Part shown: piece after piece, positions 24,995-39,900 of the stretch
Layout: each line of letters starts with the position of its first letter
How positions within the stretch are numbered: position 1 is the first letter of the stretch
Assembly: GCF_016859285.1 (NCBI RefSeq)
Contig: NC_053417.1
Location: 22,846,706-22,910,705 of the forward strand
DNA length: 64,000 bases
Direction of reading: 5' to 3'
From: Xiphias gladius
Taxonomy: Eukaryota > Chordata > Actinopteri > Istiophoriformes > Xiphiidae
Made by a program: the position numbers and the translations under genes
The notes under the pieces: model-generated
What the model was told of the DNA's origin: nothing
What the model saw: only the letters and a program-made list of their open reading frames with translations
The model's database searches: none

Positions 24995-27900
24995 TGTAGG
25001 CTCCTGCTCTAATGTTTTGAGCAGATGCTAAAAATACTGGTGATATGCACAAGAGCCACGGTGACCACAGTGGCTACAGTTAGACAAGCAGTACATTGTT
25101 GCAAGAACTTTGAATAAAGTTACTGCCATTAATGCCAAAACTATGTATGATACTTTTCGATCCTCACACTTTGATTTTTTTGGTTAAAAAAAAAACAACT
25201 AAAACTTGCTTGAATATGTTGCACTTGATTGGAAAAAAAAAATTTAGGTTAATGCTTCTTAGATTTAATCATTTTCAGAATATCTGTTTTAAATTTCGCA
25301 TTTCTATTTTAACTTTGCGCTCTTTAGGAATTGCCAATTAACGCCTACATTTATTTATTCCTCTTTTTTGGATGTTAGTTTTAAAGAGTAACTGGGGCAT
25401 TTATGTTCATACACGGCACCAAGGTTCAGTGCAGTATGCAAACAACACGGACTAGTGTATGTCTCCAGCCTACATGCATTATTCACAGTAAATTAGTCAA
25501 AAATAAATAAACTCAAACTCCCAGTTTTTGTCTACAAGAAACAAAGTGTTGCTTTTAGTTTTGTGCATGCACGCCCAGCTAAGCGTTTCTCACCAATCAC
25601 AGCATTGGCGATGGTGATCTTCAGCCACATCCTGTCTCGAATCTCTAGGCCAGAGTCAGGCAACTGCATCACCTTGACAATGGTCGCCATGTCTGTTTTA
25701 CTTGCAGATAGAGGCAAGTCATCAAACTCTGGGATGGGAGAAGAGTTTTGACACAATATTGACAAGCAGAACTTTTGAACGGTTTAAATGTTGTAAGGTT
25801 ATCATAATTACTACAGAAAGGATGTTTCACGGTGTGACAGAGGCTGTGGATGGTTGTTTTTACCGTAGTGCGGGTAAGGTCCTGTCAGGGCGGTGGTGTG
25901 TGAAATCCAGGCTGCAGGGTCAATCGGTCTCACTGGTTCGGCTGAAAAATGATACAATTTGACCATCTTCCAGTTCAGCCTTTGGGACATGGCATCAGTT
26001 ACACTGCTCCAAATGTAATACCAATAAGTCTGATCTGGTGAAGTATGTGTTTGCTATGGAGAGTTAGCTATGTATCCATGTGATTGCGAAAGAGCCCTAG
26101 TGTTTGTCTTACCACGAGGGATGGTGAAGTAGCTTCGTGGAGACGGGTCCCAACATTTGGCAACAGTAAGACTAATAGGACTGGAGAAGAATATATAAAA
26201 AATAAGTGTAAATAATGAATATAGAAAATAAAATATAAAGATATATGCTATGAATATAATATAAGTCTTTTAAAGACCAAAGACAAAGTTTGGTTTAGCC
26301 ATAATAATGCAACAGACAGGAATGAACAGATTAGTGTCTACTAAACATTATCAACCGCATTACTTGGTACCACACAGCTGTCAAAAGTGTGAAATTGCTG
26401 ACCTGTATCTGTCAGTTCTTCTGTTTCATGCTCATCTTATTGATCAGGTCACTGTTTTCAGTGGACTGTACTTACCACAAGTCAACGCAAGTCTACACCA
26501 CAAGATAATCTGCATGTTCATACCCTAGAGCCTTAGTGTGTACAGTATTGTACGTACTGTAAAGGCTTGCTCTAAACTTGCATAACCAGCAGGTGAGCAA
26601 GGCAGGAAAGTAGATGATCTCAAAGTCACTAGGTTGATTTACCATAAGTCACAAAGAGAGGTCTGAAAAGTCACCAATTCTAGAAACATACATACAGTAC
26701 GTTATGCTCTCAATCCGCAGCTGAGAGTTAAATAGCCGCAATTTGGTCCTGCAAGTTTAACGGTCTTACCCAGTTTTCGAGACAATCTCTCTGAGAATCC
26801 TCACAGCGTCGTCATTGCTCATATTCTCAAAGTTTACGTCATTCACCTGATTGACAGACAAAAAAAAAACCACATAAATTAATATATCAAATTACATACC
26901 TTAATTATACATTGTGTTTTCAGTACTGAATCATTACTTTGACGCTCTGCAGAGGACTAAAATGTGTTTATACACTGTGCACACATTAATCTCTGCTGTG
27001 CTCCTAGGGCTTCAGATGCCTGCAAATCCTAAAATACTTTGGGATACACAGTCAAAGTAAAAAATAAATTGTGAATGTTGTTGCAATAACAAGTTGAAAT
27101 CAAGCATCGTGTGTTTTGTAGTGGGTGGAGACACAGCTCTGCCGCACGGAGATAAAAAGAGAGGCAATAACAGGAAGGAAAAGGAGAGGCAGAATTACAA
27201 CTTTCACGGAAGAGCCTAGTAACGGAAGTGGTTTTGAATAATCTACAAAGCCACAGATAGAAATACAGTGATCTCTTTGTGTTCAGCTTTCACACTTAAA
27301 ACAGTGGCAGCAGAGGTGTTAAAACACTGATATTTACACTGATATTTACCACAGAAATGCATGATGAAAAAAAAATTCCAAATGTTGAATGAGAATTTGT
27401 AAAACTGGAAACATCTGCTGGTGTACCTGGAGGAGCATGTCTCCAGGCTCTATTCTGCCGTCCGCAGCCACAGCTCCTCCCTTCATGATAGAGCCGATGT
27501 AGATGCCGCCATCGCCCCGGTCATTGCTCTGACCAACAATACTGATACCCAAAAAGTTGTACTTCTCTGTCAGGGAGAAAACAGGGAATGACTAAGAGCA
27601 CAGTATCACATCTAACAAACATTCTAATAGTCATGCATATACAGTACATTAAAAATTATATATCAGATTCTGATATAAACATCATAGTCATGGAAGTATA
27701 AGGTATACCCATGTTGAGTGTGACGGTGATAATGTTGAGGCTCATAGTGGAGTCTGTGATACTGCTGAAGGATGAAGACTGGAAAAGCATGAAGGGGACA
27801 CAATAAGTGAAGCGAAGTATAGTCAAAGTGGCATAACGTCTAGATCAATCAGCTCCCTCATCTGTTTCTCGCCCTCAATGTCAATTTCAATTTCAGCAGG

Positions 27901-30900
27901 GGCAGCAATGCGTCTCGGAGTTGCTCACCCGGTCGATCTTCGCCACTTTGTGCCTCCGTCTGCGGCGCTTGTGTCTGCGCATCAGCTGTGAAGAGGAGCT
28001 CTGTTCGGTGGAGCTGCTGAGTCTGAAATGCAGAAGGAGAGATGGATAATAATGATATAGAAAGGGTAGGATATTAGAATAAGAAGGGGGAAAAAAGTAA
28101 ATAAAAGAAAATATTTGCAATACAACACTTTACTTTTTTTGATACCTGAGGTTTGCAGTGCTGTTAAGTGTTATTCTGATTGCAAACTGCATTTACAACA
28201 TAATTTTTCATTGTCTGCAATTTGCTTTATTTTGCTTTTTTATTTTGAAAGAATCTGACAAACATGACATGTACTGTGCTGCTAATGGATATGTAAGTGA
28301 ATATGATTCCCTTCTTGTTATTTAATGTAGATGTAGCCTGAATTGCTGAGGGTTCAGCCACAGCCAATGCAAAAATACATAATATGTCAAGCAAAAAAGT
28401 CTCAAAAATGATTGTAACCTACTACAACCTAAAAGTATCTGTGGCACTGAAGCAACACTTGAGAGAGTTTCAAGGAATAACACACACAGAAATAGCATTT
28501 ACTGCAGACATACTGTATTGTATTAGGGGTTTCTGTTTTTTTTATTAACTGAAAAACAACAGATACAGTTTCAGAAACAAGCCAAAGCTATTGATTTAAG
28601 AGTGTGGATGTAGCCCAGATAAATTTTGATGTGAAGTAGTATGTTACCTGCTAGCATCCTCATCTTCTTCACTGTCAACAAATGAGCTGGACTCCAGCTC
28701 GCTGCTCATTACCGAGGCGCTGTCGTAACCCATGGCTGAGTCTCTCGCAGTGCGCTCCGATTTAGAGTGACCGTTGATGCGAGGGACTGGAGGGAGAAAG
28801 AGCAGAGCAGCAGTGAGTCAGACGGGAGGTCACACTGCTCGCTGTGGGGTCAGATCAGAATGAGAGGAAGCGACCGGGGTTTTTGTCCTCAATGAAAACA
28901 TGAACTGAAAAGCAGAAGTGGGATTTCAATCACACCTCACATTAGATTGAGAGTGGTGGAATAACATAAATCATCAAAAATTACTCTGGTTTGAAAAAAA
29001 AAGGAATAATCATACAAAAATGAATGCAGCTATTTGACATTTATTTTCAATATAGTGCCTTTACTGTACACAGCTCTGCCTTAATTCACATCCTATCAGA
29101 AAGATAAGACAAAGCCGGGCCCCAAATAGCAAAATTCCCAGCAGAGTACGACCACCCTGTCCATCTCCATACATACATTGCCAGTGAGGTGGTGCTGTCT
29201 CAGGGTAACAGCGGATTGGTTGGAAAGGTCTCATAAGGCGGAGAGGGCGTGGCAGCCGGCGCATTTGCCAAGAGCAAGCAAAACATTCAAGCAGTGCGGG
29301 AGTTCCCATCGCGAGCTCCGCCCAGAAGGTGCTCTTCTGAAAGCTGAGCTACTGCACTCAGGCACTCAATCAGCAGAGGGACATGACATCCAATGAGATT
29401 ATTCACTCAAACATATTTCCTCCCACGCTCCGATGACTGCCACACCAGAGAAAACAAGAAACACAAGTGTGCACGTTCAGCAAGTCAGACTGAAATCTGT
29501 GTCTTTGTGCTCTGCTCCGTCTGTGCTAGTCTTTCTCTAAAGCCCGGCCCGAGCCCCAGACGGTGTCTGCCAACTGGCCGGCTGCCGACGGGCTTCACAG
29601 CTTATCTACAATAGAATAGAATAATAATAAATTCAGCATAAAGATACTCTGTGAAGGGTGGCGAGTACGAAAACAAGAAGTGAGTACAGAGTTAGACATC
29701 ATGTATTTCTGACCTTTTAAAAAGTTGTGTCATTTTAAAGCAAATAATTAACAGATAATGCACTCATCAGTTAAAAGTCGATGAAACAATTTAAATTGAT
29801 AATTTCTCTACTGGTGGGTAACATTACATTACATAAACAACCTCACCCTGTATTTGCTTACAACAACGAAATAAAACTGTCTCTTCAATGCAAAACAAGA
29901 GCCCTCCTATTTTAACCAACTTTCGATAATCACCTTAGAATGATGGAAAAAATCACCTGCATTAAACTAACCACAAAATGAAGATCACCATTACATGTAA
30001 AGTCTTCAAATGTCAGATTCCACGGACATAGCACAACAGATCCCTCTCACCACAGACAACAGTGGGCTCTCATCCGATGCACAGAGAAATTGAGCTGAGA
30101 GTCAGGAGAAAGCATTGCCTCCTCCCTCCCTCCCGTGGCACGCAACTATAGAATGACTGGTAATCTGTCTCTGACCAATCAGATGATGGTGTTCTCCAAA
30201 ACAGAGAGAGACAATATGGGATTTGAGATGATGCGCTGTCCTCTCCCATCACTGCCTAAGGTGTAAACACCAACAGGTTATTAAAAAACGAAATACTTGC
30301 ATTGCAGCGGCAATGCATCACAAAACATGATTTTAAGAAACTTTATCATAACCGAGGACGGTTTTAAGTTCACCAGATGTTTTTGTGCTTTGTGTTAATA
30401 CTTTAACACGAGGATAAGCGCTCTGGCTTAGCCATGTCTTCTTTGACCTCAACCTTGAAATCCCGGCAGCACTGAACAGCATAATGCTTAATGTAGTGGC
30501 TGTGCTTTTTTTTTTTTTGGTTTTCGTGTATTAAATGTTCTCTGCTACGGTGTTATTAGAGTCTTGTCTTACGACAGGTTAAGATCCACAGCACCTGGCG
30601 TCTTCGAAACCGATCATATCCCATAACTCCATACTGCCCTAAGGGTCTTACACCTGTTCACCCCTAAAATTTTCAACTGCTACATTATTCATCCACTCAT
30701 TCCCAAACACTCCGGTGCGGACGGAAAATAACGAGGGATGTGTTTACCAGTGCTGCGCACTGTAAAACCGTGAGCATTCTACACAGAGACAGAATCACTT
30801 GAAGCGTGTGTATAAAGTGACAGGGGAATTCCTGCTGCTGCCTATGCTGCAGGCAGCGAGGTAAGGAGGCGGGGCCACTGGCTCCAACTTTATGTGCCTT

Positions 30901-33900
30901 TGCATTCTGGCCATGTGATTGTAAAAGCAAGCACTGAACCCAACTGAATTACATTTCATTGTGTCTCGCTTGCTAGATTTATGAGCCACGAAACTGCCGG
31001 TAGACCACAAGGGACACACCCAACTCCCCCAATGGTTTCATTTAATTAGAGATGACAAACTAACAGGCAAGGAGATACGAGATGAGGGAGACAGAGAAAG
31101 AGGGACCGCATGTGTGTGTCAGAGGGAGAGGAATACAGGAGTACGACAGAGGTGATCCTTAAGTAATTCTCTTTTTTCTGTCGTCTGTGAAATAGTGTCT
31201 GATTTGTGTTGAGGTCAGTAAGCACAGAGGAGGACTGAAGACAGATGCAAAGTTCATTAGACTTGAGGTATTTCCTCATCCCCCACTAAACAACAGATGT
31301 GCAATTGTCAGTTACCAACAGTGGATCTGACGTGGTGAGTGCCAAAAACATGTCCTGAGCCAAATCGAAATAAAAGCACTGTCACAAGATGCCCAGGACT
31401 TTGATCATGATGAAATCAATGGACGTGATTATGCAGTTATTCTGCTGGAATAAAGTTAAATCAGTTTCTAGCATGTGAGACAGTTACAGCTCTTCCTACA
31501 ACCCCAACCTGATGCCGTACTCTGTGATACTAATTGCGCCACATAAATTAATGAGTATGTGGTTAATGAGCCTGGAGCGCAGGATACAAAGAGCCAGGCT
31601 TGCTGTGAAGAGAGGACGAGGGGAGGAGAGACAGAGAGAGAGACAACTGGCTTTGCTGTGAGTAAAAACAACAGCAGACTGTGAACATCAGAAGCTGCTT
31701 CTTTATTACTTCCTGCCATAAAACCAACTAATGTTGCCAAAATCTCTGTGTGGCAAGGACGGGACTAGAATGAAGCTGATATCTCAAAATATTACCGGTT
31801 TGATTATGCTGATAACAAAACACACCTTTTCCTGCAGCACCAGCATACACTGTTCTCTGTTGTGAACAGTGCAGACATGTGATGCCGCCTGTCAGGCTCT
31901 CATATTAAAAATAGAGGCTGTAAAGCAGGCAGGGCAGTACTTCTGAAGGATCAGGGGAAAAGCACTCCTCCTCCAACCAAAGTGAAATTGATAGAATATG
32001 TTTCAGTCAAATGCCAAAACAATGAAACAGATATGTTCGCGCTCGATAACGGTTCTCAGGGACTTTTAAGATCAAGATCCTAACAATTTCATTTCCAGGC
32101 AGACTGTGAATAGCAGGATTTATATCTTAACAATAGCTGAAACGGATATTTTCTGCTATTTTGCAAAACACCAGTGTCCACTGACACGGTCCTTGTACAA
32201 GATTGTACTGTGACCACCAAGTGGAAAACAGCCGGTGAACTTGTTCACTTCTTGCTTTCTTTACTCTTCTGAGAATTTGGATATCTGTGTTTCTTGGTCT
32301 GATATATCTAAAGTTCACCACACACCATGGGATCCCTAAGTACATTTTCATACATGTCTATTTTTTCCCCTTTTTTTTTTTTTTTTTTAGGGGATGAGAG
32401 ACGTGTGCAGAGTAGGAATTTTAAGTGTTGGGTAAGAGGCACTGAAATGGAGTAACTTCGAAAGGACAGGATAATTGCATTTTAAGGATCCATCTGTTCC
32501 TAGCTGATAATACTCACGCTCAGTTTCTCGAACTCTCCTCCGCGCGCGCTCTCTCTCTCGCTCCCTGCGGTGGCTCAGGAGAGACTCTGTGCCCGTCTCG
32601 GTGTCCAGGCCATCTCGACTGCTCACCGCATTGGCGCTGCAACACACACATCAGAAAACTTCAGTTAGATTCATGATGATGTACAAAACGCACATTCTGT
32701 CTCTCTCACAGAAAGTCTTTCAAATTAACTCTCTAGCCAGCCTGTGACCAACACTCCTGAAACACAATCCCCAGCTACAATATACTTCTTTCTGTCAGAA
32801 TATCAGTTTGCCTGCCATTCAGCTTAGGGAAATATGGAGCTCATATTATGGCTCCGTTTCACATTCGATCCTTTGGCCAAAATAGCAGTTTCATTGTTCT
32901 ACGGTATGTGATGTGTTTTTCACTAAGTGTCATTAATGACCAGATACCCTGAGAGGGAGCCATTCTGGACAACACTTGCATTAATGAGACCTATTGAAAG
33001 CCCAGATGGTGCTTGAAGCATGATTGGGGGAGAGACAGAGAGGGGAGAACGACAGATCGCATAAAAAAGCGAGAAGTGGTAGATCAGGTATGGGCTGAGC
33101 AATAAGCCGGCCTGTGAACTTGGGTTCTGAGAGGAGTCTGGGGGTTCTGGAGGGGCTGGAGGGCAGATTGTTATTCTGTCAGAGGGCTGGGGACGCTGTG
33201 GCCTCAGGCACCAGGGTTAAGGGGACTTACACAGCTAGCAGGCACCTAGGAAACCTGAGGCTGGTGAGAACGCTATGCAATCCTGTCAGTCTGTCACACA
33301 CACTTAGACATGTGTGCAACATGTACCTTGAACCTGCATAGATAATCACGCTTGCCTTCATGCATTCATGCGCACTCATTCACGCTCAAATGCCAGTGCT
33401 CCTATGTAAACAGTGTCATATTCATATTGTATAAACAGAACAAAATAGGGTTTAAAATAAATTCATCATCCTGGAGTGGTTTAAAAAAATGTTCTCAAAC
33501 ACCTCAGTGGCAATGTGTGCATGATCAATGCAAATTAAAAACAGCACAGCAGACAGAATGCTGTGTCTGCTGTGTTCACTCAGCGGGATAAAGTGTTCAA
33601 CGAGGCATGCTTACACACTTCTGCTACGGAGTACTAATGGGTGCACCTGGGCCAGGCTACGCCAGAACAGGTCGGCGCATGTATGCAAATATCACTGAAG
33701 ATGCATAGTTTGAATGCATTTCTATTGATAGTGACTGGGAAACTGCGCTGATTGATGTGGTGGTGACTGCCTCTCCGTCAGGCTGTCAATGGCTGTCGAC
33801 CAGCAGAGCGGCCGGTCTGCTGATCGGGGCGGGAGATTATCCAAGGCGCTAGGCTGCAGCTGTGAACCAATGAACACCACCACCACCCCCTTTCATTGCT

Positions 33901-36900
33901 GCCAATCCGCCCCCCCCCCCTCCTTGGGAAACAGAGATGGGTGCTTTTAATGTCAGTTGATCCGGATTACCAGGCAGAAGCACATCAGTTGAGTCCACTC
34001 TCAGCCCAAAACACCTATTCTGTGTGCTCATCAAATAGAGCCATTCATGCCGGCAAACACATGAAATGCATGAATAAAGCACAAAGAGAAAATGAAGCGG
34101 TAATAATATTCTAGCTATTTATTCTAGAGCAGTAAAAGGTGGAAGTCTGAATTCATTTCAGAAAGAGAGAAGGTTCGCTATAGGAAATCCACCACGCTGT
34201 TTGTCTGAAAGAAAGGCCTGCCTGTCTGACACGAAGAGGGAAACAGAAAGAGAGAGTGAGGGAGGGGGGGGGGAAATGACGTGGGGGTAAGGGAACTGGC
34301 ACACTTTTGTTGCACTCCACAAGGTGGCAGTAGTCCTAGTGAGAGCAGGCCGGGAACAATAAAATCATCAGGAGAGCTGACAGCCAAACAGCAGGGAGCA
34401 GCCCATAGAGGGCAAAAGCGAGCTGAGATGTCAAACACTGGATAAAGAGATACACTTGACAGATTGCTTGTTCTCAATATAGAGCCCCAGCCATATTGCG
34501 CCAGTGCTGTAATGGCAACAACTCTCGCCCCCACTGCCCCCGGCCCTTACAGCTATATTTATCTTGGGACTTCTCCTTAGCAAGTGCAGTGATATTCTTT
34601 AATTTACCAGTTTGAAGTCAAAGTCAGGGCTCAGGTAACTGTAATCCGGCTCTCGAAAAAAAATCTCCATTTTGGAGCTTTTAGGCACCAATGTCTTTTA
34701 AAACCACATATGCCTTTATAACCGAGTATGGATGAATGCTCTGAGTGACTGAATACAATGGGCCTCACTCAGTGCCAGTATTTGCCTGAAGATGTTTATG
34801 CTTTGAAGGCTATTTCAAGAATCCGCGGCACTGGCTGCATATGCATCATATTTACGTAGATGAGGGGACTCACGCCAAACTTCGTGGTTGAGTGGACGGG
34901 AGGGAACATACACACAAGTGGGAAAACCACTCTCACTCATGCATGTTACCACTCTCAACCTTTCGCACATGCCATATTCACACACAGGCGTACAGACCAC
35001 CTACACCTACCATATGAGCCTTGTGATTAATCTCTCTGATGAGCAATCCACATTCTGATGAGCACAAATGGCATGCTGTGAAATAAAAAGGTCACCCGGT
35101 GCACAGGATTTCGTTCTTGAATGCATCTGCCTACATGCATAAGTGTGTGTAATTGTGCATACATGACAAGCGGTAATCAGCCTACTTACTGGAAGGAGGG
35201 GGGGCGTGAGTCTCCGATGCCCCCGGTCCTCTCAAGAGGAGGGGGCAGTTCTGGATGGCTCTCTGTGCACTGCGATCCTCCATCAGAATGGGCACTCTCT
35301 GCCAGGACCAGCTGAGAGAGATAAGATGAAGCAAAGGAAACATTCATTTTGGATCAGACATATTCAGCTCTGAGAGAAAAACCAACAATAATAAATATTT
35401 TTTTTGATTGATATAGGTCCCATAGTGTGGAGGGGGAAGATCAAAAACAACCTCAGTGATGTTGGTACCACAGAGACAGGTACATCTAGTGCATGAGGAA
35501 AGGCTACGAAATGAGATGCAGAGCAGGGGCCTAGAGATGACTGGTGGCTTCGCATAAACAACTTGAGAAACACAGCAAGCGACACGGAAACTTAAAAGAC
35601 CAGACTGCTTTTACGAAGTTGAGTGTCAGTACAAAGGATGATGTACAATGACCCTTAGATATAGCTGCTCTCCTTTCATCTGAGCCAGAATAATGAAGGT
35701 TAAAGCAGGCAGCCGTGGAAAGACTAACGACTGTATGGGCCATGATTATTCTAATGCAAGCTTGGGGATTCGCAGGTGTCACTATGGTGTCGCTAGATTC
35801 GTAAATGAACCCCGTTGGCTGCTTTTTCAAAGACTGAAATTATCTCTGCAGTTTCCATCACCTTCGGTGTCTGGGTTCTGTGCCCGGTTTTCTGTACAGA
35901 ACACACTAAGAATGCTCCGGTCCTTGGTTCTCCAGATTTATGGACAACTGCTTTATATATCAATAGCTTCTTTCAGTGTTTAACAGTATTATTACGTAAA
36001 AATACCTCCCTACTTTTAAGGATGCACCGATGCGACTTTTTCTCTCTGATACTGATTACTGATACGATACCAGTGGCCCTGTTTTTCTCAAATTTAAATT
36101 ACGTATAACGCAATGTGTGGGGCTCATCGGATTATTTTATGTAAGGTAACGCGTGACCAGGTATTACTGTAGAGCTGTGAACTGCCTGCTGCGACTTAAT
36201 AAATGTAACTGATACTGATTTTAAAAAGAAAAAAATTATGATCCGCGTACAGTAATATGGTTACTATGGGATCTGATATCAATACATTGGATCGGGTTGA
36301 TGCCTCCCTATGCTACATGAAGGTTGGACAAAGGTGCCATATGATTTGTTAATTTCCATTCTTTAATTGTAAATTATATAATAAAGTTTCACCACATAAA
36401 AACTTAGGCAACGTTTACATTAACTACATTTTCATATTTGTTTCAAACATATAAAAATTGCAGAAACAAAACAGCACATATCCAAATCACCATATCAAAA
36501 GCCCTGTTAGTAAACACCCTGTTATGCCGTGCTTAGATTGGTGAAATAATATCTCACGCCTGACATAAGTTTCAACCAGTCAGAAATAACAACTGTCAGA
36601 TTAAGCGATGTACAGATTTGTCACTGTAGATGGATCCAATACTAATTACTTCGTAGGTTGCCTATATAACATTATCAAGCAATGCTACTTATTGGGCACT
36701 TCATGTGCAAAATTTGAATTTAACAACATCTCTGTGAATTACCTGTAATGAACAGGTACAACCATGAAAAAAAAAAATCTCTTTATTAAAAGGGTGCCCA
36801 CGGGTGTAGAGTATAGAATAATCCTGCTGGACTAAATGTGAATGAAACATAAAGATGCATAAACTTGGGGTAACTGGCTGTTGAGCAGCAGTGCGGCACA

Positions 36901-39900
36901 GTGAGACCACATTTAAGCACATGTACAGGCTTCGAGCGCTGTTGTTAGATAGTATCGCCAACGCTTAAACGACGCTGAGCAAGACAGTCCCTCACAACTC
37001 TATAGCCACCACTGTGTGGCTGATTCTGACCTGTGACCTCCCCTGTGGAAGAAGGCAAGGAAAATAATTAATTTCCCCACAGAGATCAATTAAGCATAAT
37101 ATTTATATGCTAGATTGTTAAAAAAAAAAAAAACAGACGAAAGCCATCGAGTAGAATAAATGGACAGCCTATCAAACTAATTTCTACATCCTTGCTCTTA
37201 GTCTACCATCAACATTTGCAATAAAGCAAGACCTTGTGTCACCTATAACTGAAAAATGATTAAGATGTAGATGCTCCTCTAACATGACAGATTGATTTGA
37301 TTTCAAATAGTGAAACCTGGTCTCACGGCTCTGTTTATCTTCTATAATTAAAAAACACTATAAATCTCCAGAAGTCAACAGAATAACTTCCATCAGAGAG
37401 GTTACGCTAGTTGGTATGATTTCTTGTTTTAGTATCAAACTCTCTGATTGTATTCTGTAACAGTGGCTACATTTAATATCAAAAGGAATCACTCACACCT
37501 ATACAATGCAGCCGAACAGTGAGCTCAAGGTGAAGAGCGTTTAAAAAGCTCTGTGGAGGCGTTACATGGCTACATTTACATGATCCACGAGTGCTCCGCA
37601 TATCTTTGGTTAGAGCTGAGGCTGCACAACCAGGCAAGCAGCCAGGAGAGAGGGGCGCCACGGGTGCACAATCCATCTCACTTACCCAGGACACTACTCT
37701 CCCGTTGAAGCAGGGCAGCTTGGCGTTGTCATCGGAAATCTCTTCTTTGACAACCCTGGGGAACAGACAGACAGACACAGTCAGGCTAGGCTAGCGGGAG
37801 AAGGACACGGAGTCAGCTCAACAAAACAACACAGCACAGCCTGGAGACACCTCCCTTCCCAGCATAGCTGACACATAACTGAGAGACATTCACGCTTTCT
37901 AAGTCACTTTTTCCACATGCCTTTCAACCGGCTTTGCACCTTTGCTAGTATAGGTAAGCTCAATGAGCTCAGTGATTTATGGACATCTTGGCTGTCCGTC
38001 AAGTTACACTAAGCACAATAATATGATAAGGGCTGTCAAGGCGCTCAACCTGGCAAGGATAGGGCCATAAAACACTAATGAATGGGTCTAACAGTAAACT
38101 TGCAAAGGGGTGCGTGTTTCTCAGTGATCCACTGAAGATAGATAGAGAGATAGGTGGATAGGTAGGTAGGTAGGTAGACAGATGTGTAGTGTTGTGTGTG
38201 TGTTTTGGGGTAGTAAAAGCCTCATAGCTGCGAAAACAGGGCGTCAAGGCACAGGAGCGTGTATTAATAGAGTGATCTAGTGCGTGAGCCTCCCTCAGTG
38301 AGTTCGGCTTTGGCTGTAAATTCCCCACAAAAATACCTCCCGGTTGCCCTTTGACCTGCTGGGGCACAGTTCAGCAGCAAGCAGTCACCACACCTGCTAG
38401 ACTCGTGTCACATAGATCAAGCCCGAAGCTTGCTGAGGGGTAGGAGATGAGCTGGCTTAACACCTTACACACTGACACACACATGGGGCTGAAACATCCT
38501 GATATATTTACCACTTTCCATTATAATTCCCTGTATGTCTTTGTGTATGTTGTTTGTTTTTTTTGCAAAGGGTTTTCTCAGAAAATTGTATGACCAAGCA
38601 TATCTGAAACTCTGTGGAGATCTCATATTAGCTTCTTGGCTTTGAAAATAGTACATGAAAAGGGAGAGGCACGACTTGAGAGCAGCAGGAAACCCTAAGA
38701 AGATTTTACGCAGGGGTGTCTCTGACAGCGACTTTACAGCTTTTTTTTTTCCACTTCTTGTTTGCCAGAACTTCCCTGTTACTGAAATGATTAGCCAAGC
38801 CAGTTTTGTTTTTGTGTGCGCTGCTGCTGTGGGAGCTGCATTGCTGGGAGTGGTGGACGGAGATAACGTAGCCTTGTGGCTGGAACTGACGACCACAGAG
38901 TCTGCTGCTGTGGCCTGTTCCACCTCAGGGAGGAAAAGGGAGGGAGGCAAGGGCTGACTCTGCTGGCCGCTTGCTAGGTAGGAAGTGTTTGCATCCTCTC
39001 TCTCAAGCTGCATGACCAGCTGTAAGGTGACTTGTGAGGATGTGGGAGTGGCAGATGAAATATCAGCGACGCTTCTTCTTCCCGCTGTCTGACTGAAGTA
39101 AGGCTGCCTGTTCCACTCACAAAGTTCACCAATGTAACTGTATTTTAAGATTTCTGACCGAACCGGCACGCAAAATACATCTCTCAAACATGTCTCTGTC
39201 TGTTGAAAGAGCTGAAACCAAAAAGAACCAGGGAAAAACTCCAACTATAACAGATGACGTCTTTAACGTGAGGTGAAATGCCCTTGGCCTGCCGCCTCCT
39301 CAGCCTCCATCTGATATTAGGAGCGTGTTATTGTCAGTTCCACTCCTGAACGCTTAACAAGCACAGACACACAAACACACACCCGCAAACAAACCATAAG
39401 CCCTGTTTAGAGGAGCATGTGTCTGGTGTGGGCTGCTGTCACAGTTCTGACTTCCTGGACTTGACAGCTTAAATAGGTCTTAACAGATTTCGCAGGATAG
39501 TGACACAAGATTTACCCTGGTGATCGCTGAATATTCCACTGCTGGGGATATTTGTGTAGCTGGGGAAGATTAGACGTGTTTGTTTTTGCTGCGAGACACA
39601 GAGGAGGGCTGGGTAGTTACAGCCTAAACCAGAAACCAGGGGCAGGAGAAGCCTGCCAGGAGAAACTGGCCATGAGTCCAAGGGCTTCGGTGGGCTGATG
39701 CTAATGATACTATAAACAGGGAAGCAAAATATTTGTAGTCAAATAAGATTGTGAATAGATAGACTTCAATACGACACTGAGTCTGACTGAGTAAACAGCT
39801 CGATAAAACTTTGTATGTAGAAAACACTTTATAATAGCATGCATACTGTTGATGGTTCATTTAATACTGTAATCCTGTGGTTTTCACAGCACCATAATAA

